Shown here: positions 27,759 to 36,053 of the stretch, one piece after another
Numbering within the stretch: the first letter of the stretch is position 1
Layout of the letters: every line of letters begins with the position of its first letter
Assembly: GCA_903821995.1 (NCBI GenBank)
Contig: CAIJNI010000080.1
Coordinates: forward strand, 62,001 to 126,000
DNA length: 64,000 bases
Source of the DNA: an uncultured beta proteobacterium
Lineage (GTDB): Bacteria > Pseudomonadota > Gammaproteobacteria > Burkholderiales > Burkholderiaceae
Direction: 5' to 3'
The notes under the pieces: model-generated
Told to the model about the DNA's origin: nothing
The model's database searches: none
What the model saw: only the letters and a program-made list of their open reading frames with translations
Position numbers and translations under genes: made by a program

Positions 27759-28832
27759 ATGCATATGATTATCTTGCCAGGAGATGGTATTGGTCCTGAA
27801 ACAATGGCAGTTACAACCCAAGTAATTGAGGCATCATCCAAACTATTTAATCTAGGTATAACACTAGATCATGATCTTGCTGGTCATGATAGTCTTAGCA
27901 AATATGGAACAACAGTCAGGCCAGAGCTTTTAGAAAAAGTTAAAAAAGCAGACGGACTGATGTTGGGCCCCATGTCTACTTTTGATTTTAAGGATGAGTC
28001 GAAGGGAGAGATCAACCCCTCTAAGTTTTTTCGTAAAAGCCTTGACCTATTCGCAAATATTAGACCGGCAAGAACCTACCAAGGTATCCCAGCACGACTT
28101 GGAGAATTTGATCTTATTGTAGTTCGAGAGAACACAGAAGGATTCTATTCTGACCGAAATGTCGAATCTGGCGGTAGTGAAATGCTCATTACCCCCGAAG
28201 TTGTTATTTCTCTTCGACGGATTACATTGCTGTGTTGTGAGCGTATCGCTAGAGCGGCATTTGAACTTGCGATGACCCGCAAAAAACATGTCACTATAGT
28301 TCATAAAGCAAATGTTTTAAAAATTGGAGACGGCATGTTCATCGATGCCTGCCACCGTATTGGAAAAGATTTCCCAGAAGTTCAAATCGATGATTTTATT
28401 GTGGATGCGATGATGGCTCACGTTGTCCGTCACCCAGCAATATTTGATGTTATCGTCACTACTAATATGTTTGGGGATATTTTGTCTGATTTAACCGCTG
28501 AGTTATCAGGTAGCCTTGGTCTAGGGGGTTCATTAAATGCCGGAAAAGAATACGCAATGGGTCAGGCTGCACATGGCTCAGCTCCAGATATCGCTGGTAA
28601 AAATATTGCTAATCCATTTTCGTCAGTATCCTCAGCGTCCCAATTACTAAAATGGTTTGGATCTCGCACACAACAAGATCGTTATATCACAGCTTCAAAC
28701 CACATTAATCAATGTATTGCCCTTGCCATTTCATCTGGTCAAACAACTCGGGATATTGGGGGCAATTTAGGGACTCAAGAAACAGGTCATACACTTGTGA
28801 AATTGTTGCAACAAACTAAAATAGTAGTGTGA
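27759..28832 (+). CDS. Isocitrate/isopropylmalate dehydrogenase-family protein
   Basis: 357 residues of the beta-decarboxylating dehydrogenase family (IMDH, tartrate dehydrogenase, homoisocitrate dehydrogenase). Seen are ILPGDGIGPETM (residues 4-15), the arginines of NIRPARTYQG and VVRENTEGFYSDRN (about residues 122-135), VHKANVLKIGDGMF (catalytic Lys near residue 186), TTNMFGDILSDL and the NAD site EYAMGQAAHGSAPDIAGKNIANP in pieces. It is not beside leuCD and is joined to a Bug receptor and an amidohydrolase, so a catabolic role on a malate- or tartrate-like acid is more likely than leucine synthesis. Confidence 0.88.
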   Translation: MHMIILPGDGIGPETMAVTTQVIEASSKLFNLGITLDHDLAGHDSLSKYGTTVRPELLEKVKKADGLMLGPMSTFDFKDESKGEINPSKFFRKSLDLFANIRPARTYQGIPARLGEFDLIVVRENTEGFYSDRNVESGGSEMLITPEVVISLRRITLLCCERIARAAFELAMTRKKHVTIVHKANVLKIGDGMFIDACHRIGKDFPEVQIDDFIVDAMMAHVVRHPAIFDVIVTTNMFGDILSDLTAELSGSLGLGGSLNAGKEYAMGQAAHGSAPDIAGKNIANPFSSVSSASQLLKWFGSRTQQDRYITASNHINQCIALAISSGQTTRDIGGNLGTQETGHTLVKLLQQTKIVV

Positions 28833-29785
28833 ATATTATCCTGTCGACTTCAACACTACCGCAAGGTTCGTGTGACAGCCATGTCCATATTTTTGGTCAC
28901 CTTGATCAATATCCGATGGCACTAGACAGAACATATACACCAATCGAAGCAAGTGTTCGGGACTTACAGAACCACTTAAAAAGTTTAGATTTAACTCGAA
29001 CTGTGTTGATTCAACCAAGTGTTTATGGTGAAGATAACCGTTGTATGATTACTGCACTCGCCGAATTAAAAGATACTGCGAGAGGAGTTGCTGTTCTTCC
29101 TATTGGGATTGGTTTTGAGGAATTAGCTCACTTTCATATTCATCGAGTTCGAGGCGTCCGCTTAAACATTGCAAGTAGACATAATCCACAAGATCCTTGG
29201 ACTGTTAGCAAACTTCAACAAGAAATCTCATCTTGGACTGAGAAGCTATCGGCAATGTCAAAATCCTCTTTAACGATAGAATATGACAAAACTACGATCA
29301 CTTGCCCATGGCATATTCAGGTATTTTGTGAACCAAGTCTTCTTACAGAAGCCTTTTTACCAATGCTTCAAAATTCAACTAAGCTCGTTATTGACCATGT
29401 TGGACTAATGACACCAGAGAATTTACGTCAAAGCAAAATGATCGATCAATTACTTAAGATCTTAGTCGATGGCCAACATTTTATGAAACTATCAGCTTCC
29501 TATCGACTTCAGTGTATTTCTGAGAGAGAAAGTAATAATCTGTCTGCCTTTGTAAATTTGTTAACTTCTGCTTGTCCAGATCAGTTACTTTGGGCAAGTG
29601 ACTGGCCTCATACCAACCTCATCAAAGATAAAAGTCCTTTAGAAGAAATTCCATTTCGAAATATTTCTAAAAAAAGACTTCAAGAAGAATTGTTTGAATG
29701 GCTAGCGACCGAGGATTTGGTCCAAAAAATTATGGTCAAAAATCCAGAAAAAATTTATGGTTTTAAAGAAATCCAAACAAGCTAG
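28829..29785 (+). CDS. Amidohydrolase, 2-pyrone-4,6-dicarboxylate lactonase-like
   Basis: 318 residues. It starts with GTG at 28829, overlapping the stop of the previous gene by 4 bp, so translation is coupled. The motif SCDSHVHIFGHLDQYPM (about residues 14-30) supplies the metal-binding HxH. VLIQPSVYGEDN, VRGVRLNIASRHN, the His of LVIDHVGLM and the terminal Asp of LLWASDWPHTN complete the active site. This set is typical of the PDC lactonase/LigI and related lactonase group, which hydrolyse lactones of dicarboxylic acids. The stop codon lies in a hairpin. Confidence 0.87.
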   Translation: MNIILSTSTLPQGSCDSHVHIFGHLDQYPMALDRTYTPIEASVRDLQNHLKSLDLTRTVLIQPSVYGEDNRCMITALAELKDTARGVAVLPIGIGFEELAHFHIHRVRGVRLNIASRHNPQDPWTVSKLQQEISSWTEKLSAMSKSSLTIEYDKTTITCPWHIQVFCEPSLLTEAFLPMLQNSTKLVIDHVGLMTPENLRQSKMIDQLLKILVDGQHFMKLSASYRLQCISERESNNLSAFVNLLTSACPDQLLWASDWPHTNLIKDKSPLEEIPFRNISKKRLQEELFEWLATEDLVQKIMVKNPEKIYGFKEIQTS

Positions 29786-29811
29786 AAAAAGAGCGTTTGC
29801 CCCTTTTTCTA
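29783..29811. terminator. AT-rich hairpin between convergent genes
   Basis: TAGAAAAAG and CTTTTTCTA form a perfect 9-bp stem with an 11-nt loop. It includes the stop codon of the amidohydrolase gene and lies 11 bp from the end of the opposing hydrolase gene. It has few GC pairs but could serve as a terminator in both directions. Confidence 0.45.
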
Positions 29812-29822
29812 TTGTTCACGGT

Positions 29823-30983
29823 TTACTGAATAACACCTTTTGAATCTGCCGAGTAATAACCGCTATCTTTTCCATTAATTGTGCCGTATTTAAACCACTC
29901 TTTTGTCGCTTTAAATACCACAGGACGTTGTCTTTCATATTGCAAATAATGCGAACCACAGGCAACCTTTAGAAAAGCTTTTTTCTCTACGGTTAACGCT
30001 TTCCAAGCATCATGTCTTGCCTCAAAATTATCAAATTCACCTAACAAAATTAAAGTTGGCGCCTTAATTTTAGGAACATTCTCTCTCCATCCGTAATTCA
30101 TTCGATTGGGCGCACGCATAACTCCTCCTGGAATCCAGTTAGCGCCAGCACCTTCAACGAGCATTAATTCTCGCCACATCACATCACGAATATCGGCATC
30201 ATCAATTTGATCACTACATTTAACATCTGCCATCCATCGCTCACCTTCTAAACGCTCGCGCGTCTGTAGTAAAACAGGTGATCCTGGCTCTGGAAATGTG
30301 ACTGGAGGTTTGTCATTTTCAAAAAATGGTGCTGGCGCCAAAAATACAATACGCTTAACCATCTCAGGATGCTGAGCAGCAAATCCCCCAATTCGAGGTG
30401 TACCTGTAGACCACCCTACTAAATTGATTTTATCTACGCCTCTTATTTTTCGAATGTATCTGACTGCCGCCTCCACTTCGTCCCATTCAGTTTGACTTGA
30501 AACTAATTTATATGGGTAATGAGGAGCACAGGGGGCCTTTAAAATGTGTGGGATTAGGATTGATTGCTGCTTTGGATCAACATTACATGGGTCATCCATA
30601 TAGGGTCTTGGAGAGCTGCCATATGCCGTCATAGTGAGTGCAAATGTATCAAAGCCATCTTTGGCTAAATTAGCCATCCAGGAAAAATCTTTGTGGTTAA
30701 GATCATACGCAACTGTTGAAGGTGAGAAACCACCATGGACAAATAAGACCACCTCAGGCTTGGTCCCCTTGGCGGTATTTTTTTGAGTACTTTCTAAAAC
30801 TCTTTCGCGCAAATGAAGACCTACTATTTGATCTTTATTTGCAGGTACTGTAGATACATAGGGAATGAATGTGTCTATGGATAAAACTTTATCTTTGTCC
30901 TGAGCTTGAGCTTGAGCTTGAGCTAAAGAAAATAGCCCATTTAAAAATAAAATTAACCCCAAAAATGAACCTTTAATATACAT
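29823..30983 (-). CDS. Exported alpha/beta hydrolase
   Basis: 386 residues with a signal peptide of about 26 residues that ends in an AQAQAQAQ run made by a TGAGCT repeat. The hydrolase core shows VVLFVHGGFSPS (oxyanion loop, about residues 80-91), the nucleophile elbow NLVGWSTGTPRIGG (Ser near residue 196), the acid in LGEFDNFEAR and the His in ACGSHYLQYER. It is probably a periplasmic or secreted esterase, perhaps acting on material later taken up by the nearby receptors. It is transcribed alone. Confidence 0.87.
   Translation of the reverse strand: MYIKGSFLGLILFLNGLFSLAQAQAQAQDKDKVLSIDTFIPYVSTVPANKDQIVGLHLRERVLESTQKNTAKGTKPEVVLFVHGGFSPSTVAYDLNHKDFSWMANLAKDGFDTFALTMTAYGSSPRPYMDDPCNVDPKQQSILIPHILKAPCAPHYPYKLVSSQTEWDEVEAAVRYIRKIRGVDKINLVGWSTGTPRIGGFAAQHPEMVKRIVFLAPAPFFENDKPPVTFPEPGSPVLLQTRERLEGERWMADVKCSDQIDDADIRDVMWRELMLVEGAGANWIPGGVMRAPNRMNYGWRENVPKIKAPTLILLGEFDNFEARHDAWKALTVEKKAFLKVACGSHYLQYERQRPVVFKATKEWFKYGTINGKDSGYYSADSKGVIQ
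30901..30924. repeat. Four tandem copies of TGAGCT in a signal peptide
   Basis: Four exact hexamers lie in the coding sequence of the exported hydrolase and give the Ala-Gln repeats at the end of its signal peptide. Gain or loss of a unit keeps the frame but changes the length before the cleavage site. Confidence 0.9.
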
Positions 30984-31088
30984 AGTCTGCCTCGAAATTT
31001 GTTCGCCTAAAGTGTTGCAAGCTCTATAATCAATTTAATCCTCATCATAGTAGAGGTCAAGTTGTTCACTAATTAATCAAGAAATAAT

Positions 31089-31101
31089 GGGGTATATCCC
31101 T
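31089..31101. promoter_or_regulatory. AGGG-N5-CCCC type palindrome upstream of the exported hydrolase
   Basis: On the minus strand the sequence reads AGGGATATACCCC, about 105 bp upstream of the start of the hydrolase at 30983. It resembles, with one extra base in the middle, the AGGGTTAACCCT and AGGGATAACCCC elements at 34862 and 47380. It could be a shared regulatory site. Confidence 0.35.
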
Positions 31102-31151
31102 ATGAGAATTAATGAATTTTTTCTATCAAAAGTAAATACTCTATAAAGGCT

Positions 31152-32063
31152 TTACCAAGACAATAAAATAAGCATCCCCACCACAATTAATATAATTCCA
31201 ATATTTTCGTTACGATTACTTTTAGTAAGAAATACCCGCCATGTCAAAATTTGCGCAAATAAGATTTCAACGAGACCTAAAGTCCTCACATTTGCTGCTA
31301 TCGTGAGTGCAAATCCAATAAACCAAAATTGTGAGGCGCATGCGCCTAATAATCCACCCCAAATTGATATGCGCCAAGCTTTCAAACAACCAAGTAATGC
31401 TTCTCGCCGAAACATGATCATCCATATAGTCAAAATGAGTGCCTGAGTACCAAGGCCAAAAACTAAAGCCCAAGAAGCATGTGCTAAAAAATTACTGCCA
31501 TGTAATGACAAAATTGCACCTCTAAAATCTACTGCCGCGATTGCAAAAGATGTCCCAGCTAATATTCCCATTGCAATAGATTTTAAATGGTGAAGATTTT
31601 TTTCCTCTTGAGCTAGTGGTGGCCTAATCATTAATAAAACACCCACTGTCGAAATCATAATCGCGATGACAGCTGCAATCGACAAGTGCTCTCCTAGAAC
31701 AATGACGCCGAATAATGCAACCTGTAAAGGTTCAGTTTTAGTCCAAGCTGTAACCACCACAAAAGCCCTTTGACGCATGGCTCCTAACATTAGTGCTGTA
31801 CCTATAATTTGAGCTACTGCGCCAATACAAATATAAATAAAAAATGACACATCCATCTGTGGAATATCTGACCCCGTTAACCAAAGGACAATAGCGACAA
31901 ATACAATAGCAAATGGAAATCCATACAAGAAACGTACCTGGGTTGCACCAATAGTTCCTAGCTTCTCTGTTAATCCTCGTTGTATTGCATTACGTCCGGC
32001 CTGGCACGCAGCGGCAATTAGCGTTGCAGGTATCCATAACCAAGTCAATTCTTGTGCGTTCAA
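31152..32063 (-). CDS. EamA/DMT-family transporter
   Basis: 303 residues with ten hydrophobic spans in two five-helix repeats, the usual layout of the drug/metabolite transporter superfamily. The N-terminus carries IPATLIAAACQAGRNAIQRG and the second half starts near GILAGTSFAIAAVDFRGA. Typical members export amino acids, nucleobases or other metabolites across the inner membrane; the substrate is not visible. It is a single gene 168 bp upstream of the exported hydrolase gene on the same strand. Confidence 0.87.
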   Translation of the reverse strand: MNAQELTWLWIPATLIAAACQAGRNAIQRGLTEKLGTIGATQVRFLYGFPFAIVFVAIVLWLTGSDIPQMDVSFFIYICIGAVAQIIGTALMLGAMRQRAFVVVTAWTKTEPLQVALFGVIVLGEHLSIAAVIAIMISTVGVLLMIRPPLAQEEKNLHHLKSIAMGILAGTSFAIAAVDFRGAILSLHGSNFLAHASWALVFGLGTQALILTIWMIMFRREALLGCLKAWRISIWGGLLGACASQFWFIGFALTIAANVRTLGLVEILFAQILTWRVFLTKSNRNENIGIILIVVGMLILLSW

Positions 32064-32241
32064 TTGCGTCCCATCAATTTATAAATATCCTATGATACAA
32101 ACCAATTCCATTTATGTTCAAAAAGTGACTCTATCATCCACTTTTGACGATTTATACCCTTTTCTAAATATTTACACTTCATTTACTTATAAATATTAGA
32201 ATAATATCTGAGGAATTCAATAAAAATATAGGGAGAGATCA

Positions 32242-32436
32242 ATGAATCAAAAAGTGAAGTCTCAACTTAACCGAAATAAAAAACAAGAAATTGAGGCAAT
32301 CTCAATAGATCAATCTTCAAACATTCTGGAAGGACAAAATAATTACAAAAATAAACCTGCAATGATTACAGGTCATGGGACAGGCGTCGGAAATCCATAC
32401 CAACATTTGGGAAAGATGACTCCCAATCAAAGATAA
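32242..32436 (+). CDS. Small hypothetical protein
   Basis: 64 codons with a good AGGGAGAG ribosome site 4 bp before the ATG. The product is basic and polar at the N-terminus (QLNRNKKQEIE), with no membrane span or signal peptide, and has a glycine-rich ITGHGTGVGNPYQHLG segment near the end. I recognise no family. It points towards two small Xre regulator genes on the opposite strand, 15 bp away. Confidence 0.5.
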   Translation: MNQKVKSQLNRNKKQEIEAISIDQSSNILEGQNNYKNKPAMITGHGTGVGNPYQHLGKMTPNQR

Positions 32437-32451
32437 TTAAATACAACTGTT

Positions 32452-32679
32452 TTATTTTGGAGAAAATAAAGTATCAAGCTCACTAGATAATTCAAGTAAA
32501 TCAAGAACCTTAATAAGTGTTGCCATAGGCACTTGCTGACCAGATTCAATCATCGTCATCATTGAAGAACTTACACCAATTTGCAGAGCAATATCAGTGT
32601 TATTGATAGCTTTTTCCCTTTTAGTAAGGATGATTTTTTGACCTAATTTTGAAAGATTTTGTTGAAGTAGGAGCGACAC
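32452..32679 (-). CDS. Small Xre-family helix-turn-helix regulator
   Basis: 75 residues that are almost wholly a helix-turn-helix domain: KREKAINNTDIALQIGVSSSMMTMIESGQ with a recognition helix near residues 37-47. The end LLELSSELDTLFSP matches the end of the neighbour at 32776-33030 (FLGLRDDLIDLFSP), so the two are paralogues. This form resembles HipB-like antitoxin regulators, but no HipA kinase gene is present. Separated by 96 bp from its paralogue. Confidence 0.8.
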   Translation of the reverse strand: MSLLLQQNLSKLGQKIILTKREKAINNTDIALQIGVSSSMMTMIESGQQVPMATLIKVLDLLELSSELDTLFSPK

Positions 32680-32775
32680 TCTAATCCTAAATATTATTAA
32701 TATTATTTATTTTAAGCCAACTCATGTCGTCTTGCAAAAATGTTATTAAAGACTTTAGATGTAAACTCACCTGAC

Positions 32776-33030
32776 TTAGGTGGTTGGATTATCGTCAATA
32801 TAGATAGGTCTTGGACTGAATAAGTCAATTAAATCATCTCTTAGGCCAAGAAACTCCACAACTTTTATCAATTGCTCCATAGGAACGTTCTCCCCACCTT
32901 CTATTTTTATAAGAGTAGAAGGACTAACTCCTAACTGAAAGGAGATATCGGTGTTTGTAAAACCCAGAGCTTTTTTAGCAACCCGTACTTTGGTTCCTAA
33001 TCTAATCAAACTCTGCTGTGTGTAGTCCAT
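32776..33030 (-). CDS. Small Xre-family helix-turn-helix regulator (paralogue)
   Basis: 84 residues: AKKALGFTNTDISFQLGVSPSTLIKIEGGENVPMEQLIKV in pieces, a typical Xre domain, then FLGLRDDLIDLFSPRPIYI. It aligns along its length with the 75-residue protein downstream (NNTDIALQIGVSSS against TNTDISFQLGVSPS). It lies divergent from the amidase gene, with 101 bp between their starts, and could regulate it or itself. Confidence 0.8.
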   Translation of the reverse strand: MDYTQQSLIRLGTKVRVAKKALGFTNTDISFQLGVSPSTLIKIEGGENVPMEQLIKVVEFLGLRDDLIDLFSPRPIYIDDNPTT

Positions 33031-33131
33031 TTATACCTAACTTTTGAAAAATCATTAAAATCAGTAACTAATCTTCATTTTAGAAGATTTTTTACTAATT
33101 GCATACCTAAACCTAAAATCAAAGGCATCCA

Positions 33132-34304
33132 TTGAATTCAATTCACTCTAAAGATATTGTAAATTCATTTTGCCCCACTCCTTGCGAATTACAAGGTGCT
33201 CCAAACGGCTTACTGAGTCATCTTAACTATGGTCTAAAAGATATTTTTGATGTGGTTGATTGCCCCACAGGTTTCGGAAGCCCAGCTTGGTTAAAGTCAC
33301 ACTTACCTGCAAAAGCCCATGCCCATGTTGTGCAAGTTCTTCAAAAGGCGGGAGCCAACTTAGTCGGAAAAACATGGTGCGATGAATTAACCTATAGTCT
33401 TTTTGGTATGAATGCTCATTACGGCACACCAATAAATTCTGCAGCCCCAGACAGAGTGCCCGGTGGATCATCTAATGGATCTGTTGCTGCAGTTGCCGCT
33501 GGAATTGTTGATTTTTCTATTGGCTCAGATACTGGAGGTTCAGTAAGAGCCCCATCGAGCTTTTGTGGTGTTTGGGGTATTCGTCCAACTCACGGCGCAG
33601 TCTCATTGCTTGGAGCCCGTCCACTTGCTAAAAGCTTTGATACCTGCGGTTGGTTCACAAAATCACCCAGTCTGCTGTTGAAAATTGGTCAAGTTCTTTT
33701 ACCAAAACATATATCTATTACCCAGCCTTCTAATAAATACCTTTTTTTAAAGGAAGCTTTTGATTTAATACCTGAACCGCTAAGTAACATATTGCAAAAT
33801 GACTTCTTAAAATGGGCCGGATCATCACAAATTGATACGGTTTCAATTGCTCCCCATACTCTTAATAATTGGGCTGATGTATTTAGAACCATGCAGGCTG
33901 GTGAAGTCTGGCAGGAACACGGTCAATGGGTTAGCGATCATTCTGAGGAACTAGGATCAGTCCTAAAAGGAAGGTTTGAATATGCAAAGAGTTTACCTGC
34001 CGCTGATTTTGAAGCTGCTAAGAAAAACAGGTTAACTATACAAAAATTTCTTTATGAAGAACTGGCGGATGGCAAAATTTTTGTCGTTCCTACCGTTGGC
34101 GGGATTGCGCCTCTTCTCAACACACCAGCTGCCGAATTAGAAGAGTTTAGAAAGCTATGTTTTATGATGCTGTGTATTGCTGGAATTGGAGGCTTGCCCC
34201 AGGTGCACTTACCCCTCTCAAGCTATTTAGGAGCACCGATTGGCGTATCTATTATTGGTGGCCCTAATCGTGATTTAGACTTACTAGAATTAGTCTCCAA
34301 GTAA
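33132..34304 (+). CDS. Amidase (amidase-signature family)
   Basis: 390 residues, shorter than the usual 450-500. It starts with TTG at 33132, preceded by AAAGG. The Ser-cisSer-Lys triad is visible: Lys in YGLKDIFDV (about residue 36), the cis-Ser in GGSSNGSVAAVAAG (about residue 113) and the nucleophile in GSDTGGSVRAP (about residue 137), followed by FCGVWGIRPTHG. The C-terminus GLPQVHLPLSSYLGAPIGVSIIGG is standard. It hydrolyses an amide that cannot be named from sequence. It looks complete despite its length. Confidence 0.9.
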   Translation: MNSIHSKDIVNSFCPTPCELQGAPNGLLSHLNYGLKDIFDVVDCPTGFGSPAWLKSHLPAKAHAHVVQVLQKAGANLVGKTWCDELTYSLFGMNAHYGTPINSAAPDRVPGGSSNGSVAAVAAGIVDFSIGSDTGGSVRAPSSFCGVWGIRPTHGAVSLLGARPLAKSFDTCGWFTKSPSLLLKIGQVLLPKHISITQPSNKYLFLKEAFDLIPEPLSNILQNDFLKWAGSSQIDTVSIAPHTLNNWADVFRTMQAGEVWQEHGQWVSDHSEELGSVLKGRFEYAKSLPAADFEAAKKNRLTIQKFLYEELADGKIFVVPTVGGIAPLLNTPAAELEEFRKLCFMMLCIAGIGGLPQVHLPLSSYLGAPIGVSIIGGPNRDLDLLELVSK

Positions 34305-34308
34305 ATCA

Positions 34309-34479
34309 CTATTGGTTTTTACGAAATCCACAAGAAATTACCTCAAGCCTATTTTTGTAATATCCATTACATGCATGAAGACCCTTTTGCTCTTTGTTCA
34401 GAGCATAATAAGTAACCCCACACACGAGGGCTAACCCGAGGATGATTAATAAAACCTTCATTAATTTGTGCTTCTTCAT
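34309..34479 (-). CDS. Small hypothetical membrane-anchored or exported protein
   Basis: About 56 residues from the ATG at 34477-34479; a TTG-led frame extends to 34497. One hydrophobic segment (VLLIILGLALVCGVTYYAL) follows a basic start, then a short outside part with two Cys (HACNGYYKNRLEVISCGF) that could pair. No clear ribosome site. It is convergent with the amidase gene, 4 bp apart. No family recognised. Confidence 0.4.
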   Translation of the reverse strand: MKKHKLMKVLLIILGLALVCGVTYYALNKEQKGLHACNGYYKNRLEVISCGFRKNQ

Positions 34480-34585
34480 GTTGCACAATTTTAACAAATA
34501 TTCTCAAGAAAACCTTAGCGCTGTTAATAACATGTTCAATTCTAATCATTGAAACTTCAAAGAGTTAAAAGATAAAAGCTGTAAC

Positions 34586-34807
34586 TTATTTTTGGATTCT
34601 AATTACCACATTTTGTTTTTCTTCAAGCCCAAAAATTAAGCTTTTTAAATCATATATAGTTGCTTTCGTTCTCTCTTCACAAGAGAGATCAGAATGTTTG
34701 GTTGGTTTGGAAATCCAATTATTAGTAATTTTCGGTTGAACAATATTCCCCTGTAAGTCAAAATCAACACACCGAGATAGTTCATAAAATCTTGGACATT
34801 GACGCAT
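34586..34807 (-). CDS. Small hypothetical protein with three cysteines
   Basis: 73 residues from the ATG at 34805-34807. That start is chosen because GGAGGG lies 4-10 bp before it; an ATG four codons upstream would place the start inside this ribosome site. The sequence opens MRQCPRFYELSRCVDFD and has a third Cys in DLSCEERTKATIYDL. No signal peptide or membrane span. The strong ribosome site supports a real gene; function unknown. Confidence 0.55.
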   Translation of the reverse strand: MRQCPRFYELSRCVDFDLQGNIVQPKITNNWISKPTKHSDLSCEERTKATIYDLKSLIFGLEEKQNVVIRIQK

Positions 34808-34861
34808 ATTTCCCTCCATTGATTGCTTTATTCATTCTTTCACACAATGCCTCAAAATACT

Positions 34862-34873
34862 AGGGTTAACCCT
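34862..34873. promoter_or_regulatory. Perfect 12-bp palindrome AGGGTTAACCCT upstream of the cyclase operon
   Basis: The palindrome lies about 190 bp upstream of the cyclase start and is itself flanked by AAATACT (34855-34861) and AGTATTT (34883-34889), which are inverted copies of each other. A close relative, AGGGATAACCCC, lies at 47380-47391 before the ABC transporter genes. Confidence 0.45.
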
Positions 34874-35009
34874 CATCATTTGAGTATTTAAACATTTATA
34901 CATATAAAGCAATGTCCTAGAGCGAAAATTTATAAAAAATGAGGTGCTAAGTATCACAATCAGGAAAACCCTTATAGCAAACTACTTGACCTCCTTATGT
35001 TTGGCTGAT

Positions 35010-35031
35010 AAATTAAACGCTTGTTTAATTT
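35010..35031. promoter_or_regulatory. Probable TetR-type operator before the cyclase gene
   Basis: A perfect inverted repeat, AAATTAAAC and GTTTAATTT, with a 4-bp centre (GCTT). Its core TTAAACGCTTGTTTAA (35013-35028) differs by only two bases from the palindrome at 47360-47375. It lies about 30 bp before the chosen cyclase ATG, where a bound repressor would block the promoter. A TetR gene is in the same cluster (37163-37849). Confidence 0.65.
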
Positions 35032-35058
35032 GAAATTTATGTGAGTGGAGAAGACACA

Positions 35059-36024
35059 ATGAAAAAGATTACACGCGCTGATTTAAGCGCTGCTGCAGAG
35101 AAATTTAAGAATTGGGGTAAATGGGGTAAAAATGATGAAATTGGAACGCTCAATTACACACAGCCAGAAGATATTGTTGCAGCGGCTCAACTGGTCAAAA
35201 AAGGCAAAGTTATTTCTTTAGCCCTGAACTTTGATAACAACGGTCCACAAGGTGCAAAAACAAAATATCCTTCCATGGGCAGGATAAATCCAGTTCACAC
35301 TATGTTAAGAACTGGGACTGATGCCTATTCAGGTGTGTTAGACCATCGGGGTATTCGTGCTGCTGATGATATGGTAGTAATGCCTTTACAGTGCGGTACG
35401 CAATGGGATGGCTTAGGACATGTGTTCTATGAAAACTATATGTATAACGGCTTTGATTGTCGTGAAGTTTCTTCTGCTGGCGCTGCGAAGTGCGGCATCG
35501 AGAAAACAAAAAGCAAGATGGTTGGACGTGGAGTATTACTCGACGTAGCCCGCTTCAAAGGAGTTGACGTGTTACCAGACGGTTATGGTATTACCTGCGC
35601 CGATTTGGACGATACAGCTAAGAAACAAGGTGTTGAACTTAAGCGTGGTGATTACATCATTGTTCGTACTGGTCATATGGAAGCAAAATTAAATGCTGGA
35701 AGTTGGGATGGTTATCCAGGTGGAGATGCGCCAGGATTTTCCTTTGAAACTTTGGAATGGATTCAGCGCACGGAGTTAGCCGCTTTAGCAAGCGATACTT
35801 GGGGGTGTGAAGTTCGCCCTAACGAATCAGAGGCTGGGATTAATCAGCCTTGGCACTGGATTACGATTCCGATTATGGGTATGACCATGGGCGAAATTTT
35901 CTTCCTAAAAGATATCGCAGATGATTGTGCTGCCGATGGCATTTATCAATTTATGTTTGTTGCCCCTGCTATTCCGATTACTGGTGCAGTTGGTTCACCT
36001 ACTAACCCATTAGCAATTAAGTAA
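35059..36024 (+). CDS. Cyclase family protein (KynB-like metal hydrolase fold)
   Basis: About 321 residues from the ATG at 35059, which follows GGAGAAG; a GTG at 35041 in the same frame is less likely. Members of this family (Pfam Cyclase) are Zn or Mn hydrolases such as kynurenine formamidase and isatin hydrolase. The metal-site region is MVVMPLQCGTQWDGLGHVFYE in pieces (about residues 105-125); the usual HxGTHxD is CGTQWD, a form found in the longer cyclase subgroup. GDYIIVRTGHME and ASDTWGCEVRPNE follow. It heads a group with a Bug receptor and, beyond a TetR gene, BKACE. Confidence 0.88.
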   Translation: MKKITRADLSAAAEKFKNWGKWGKNDEIGTLNYTQPEDIVAAAQLVKKGKVISLALNFDNNGPQGAKTKYPSMGRINPVHTMLRTGTDAYSGVLDHRGIRAADDMVVMPLQCGTQWDGLGHVFYENYMYNGFDCREVSSAGAAKCGIEKTKSKMVGRGVLLDVARFKGVDVLPDGYGITCADLDDTAKKQGVELKRGDYIIVRTGHMEAKLNAGSWDGYPGGDAPGFSFETLEWIQRTELAALASDTWGCEVRPNESEAGINQPWHWITIPIMGMTMGEIFFLKDIADDCAADGIYQFMFVAPAIPITGAVGSPTNPLAIK

Positions 36025-36053
36025 TTGGAAATAAAGACTTAGACTTTAAAACT

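Noticed and set aside
27759..28832. leuB (3-isopropylmalate dehydrogenase for leucine synthesis)
   Set aside because: Family motifs fit several related enzymes and the operon context is catabolic, without leuC or leuD.
32452..33030. HipBA toxin-antitoxin locus
   Set aside because: Only HipB-like HTH proteins are present. No kinase-like HipA gene lies on either side.
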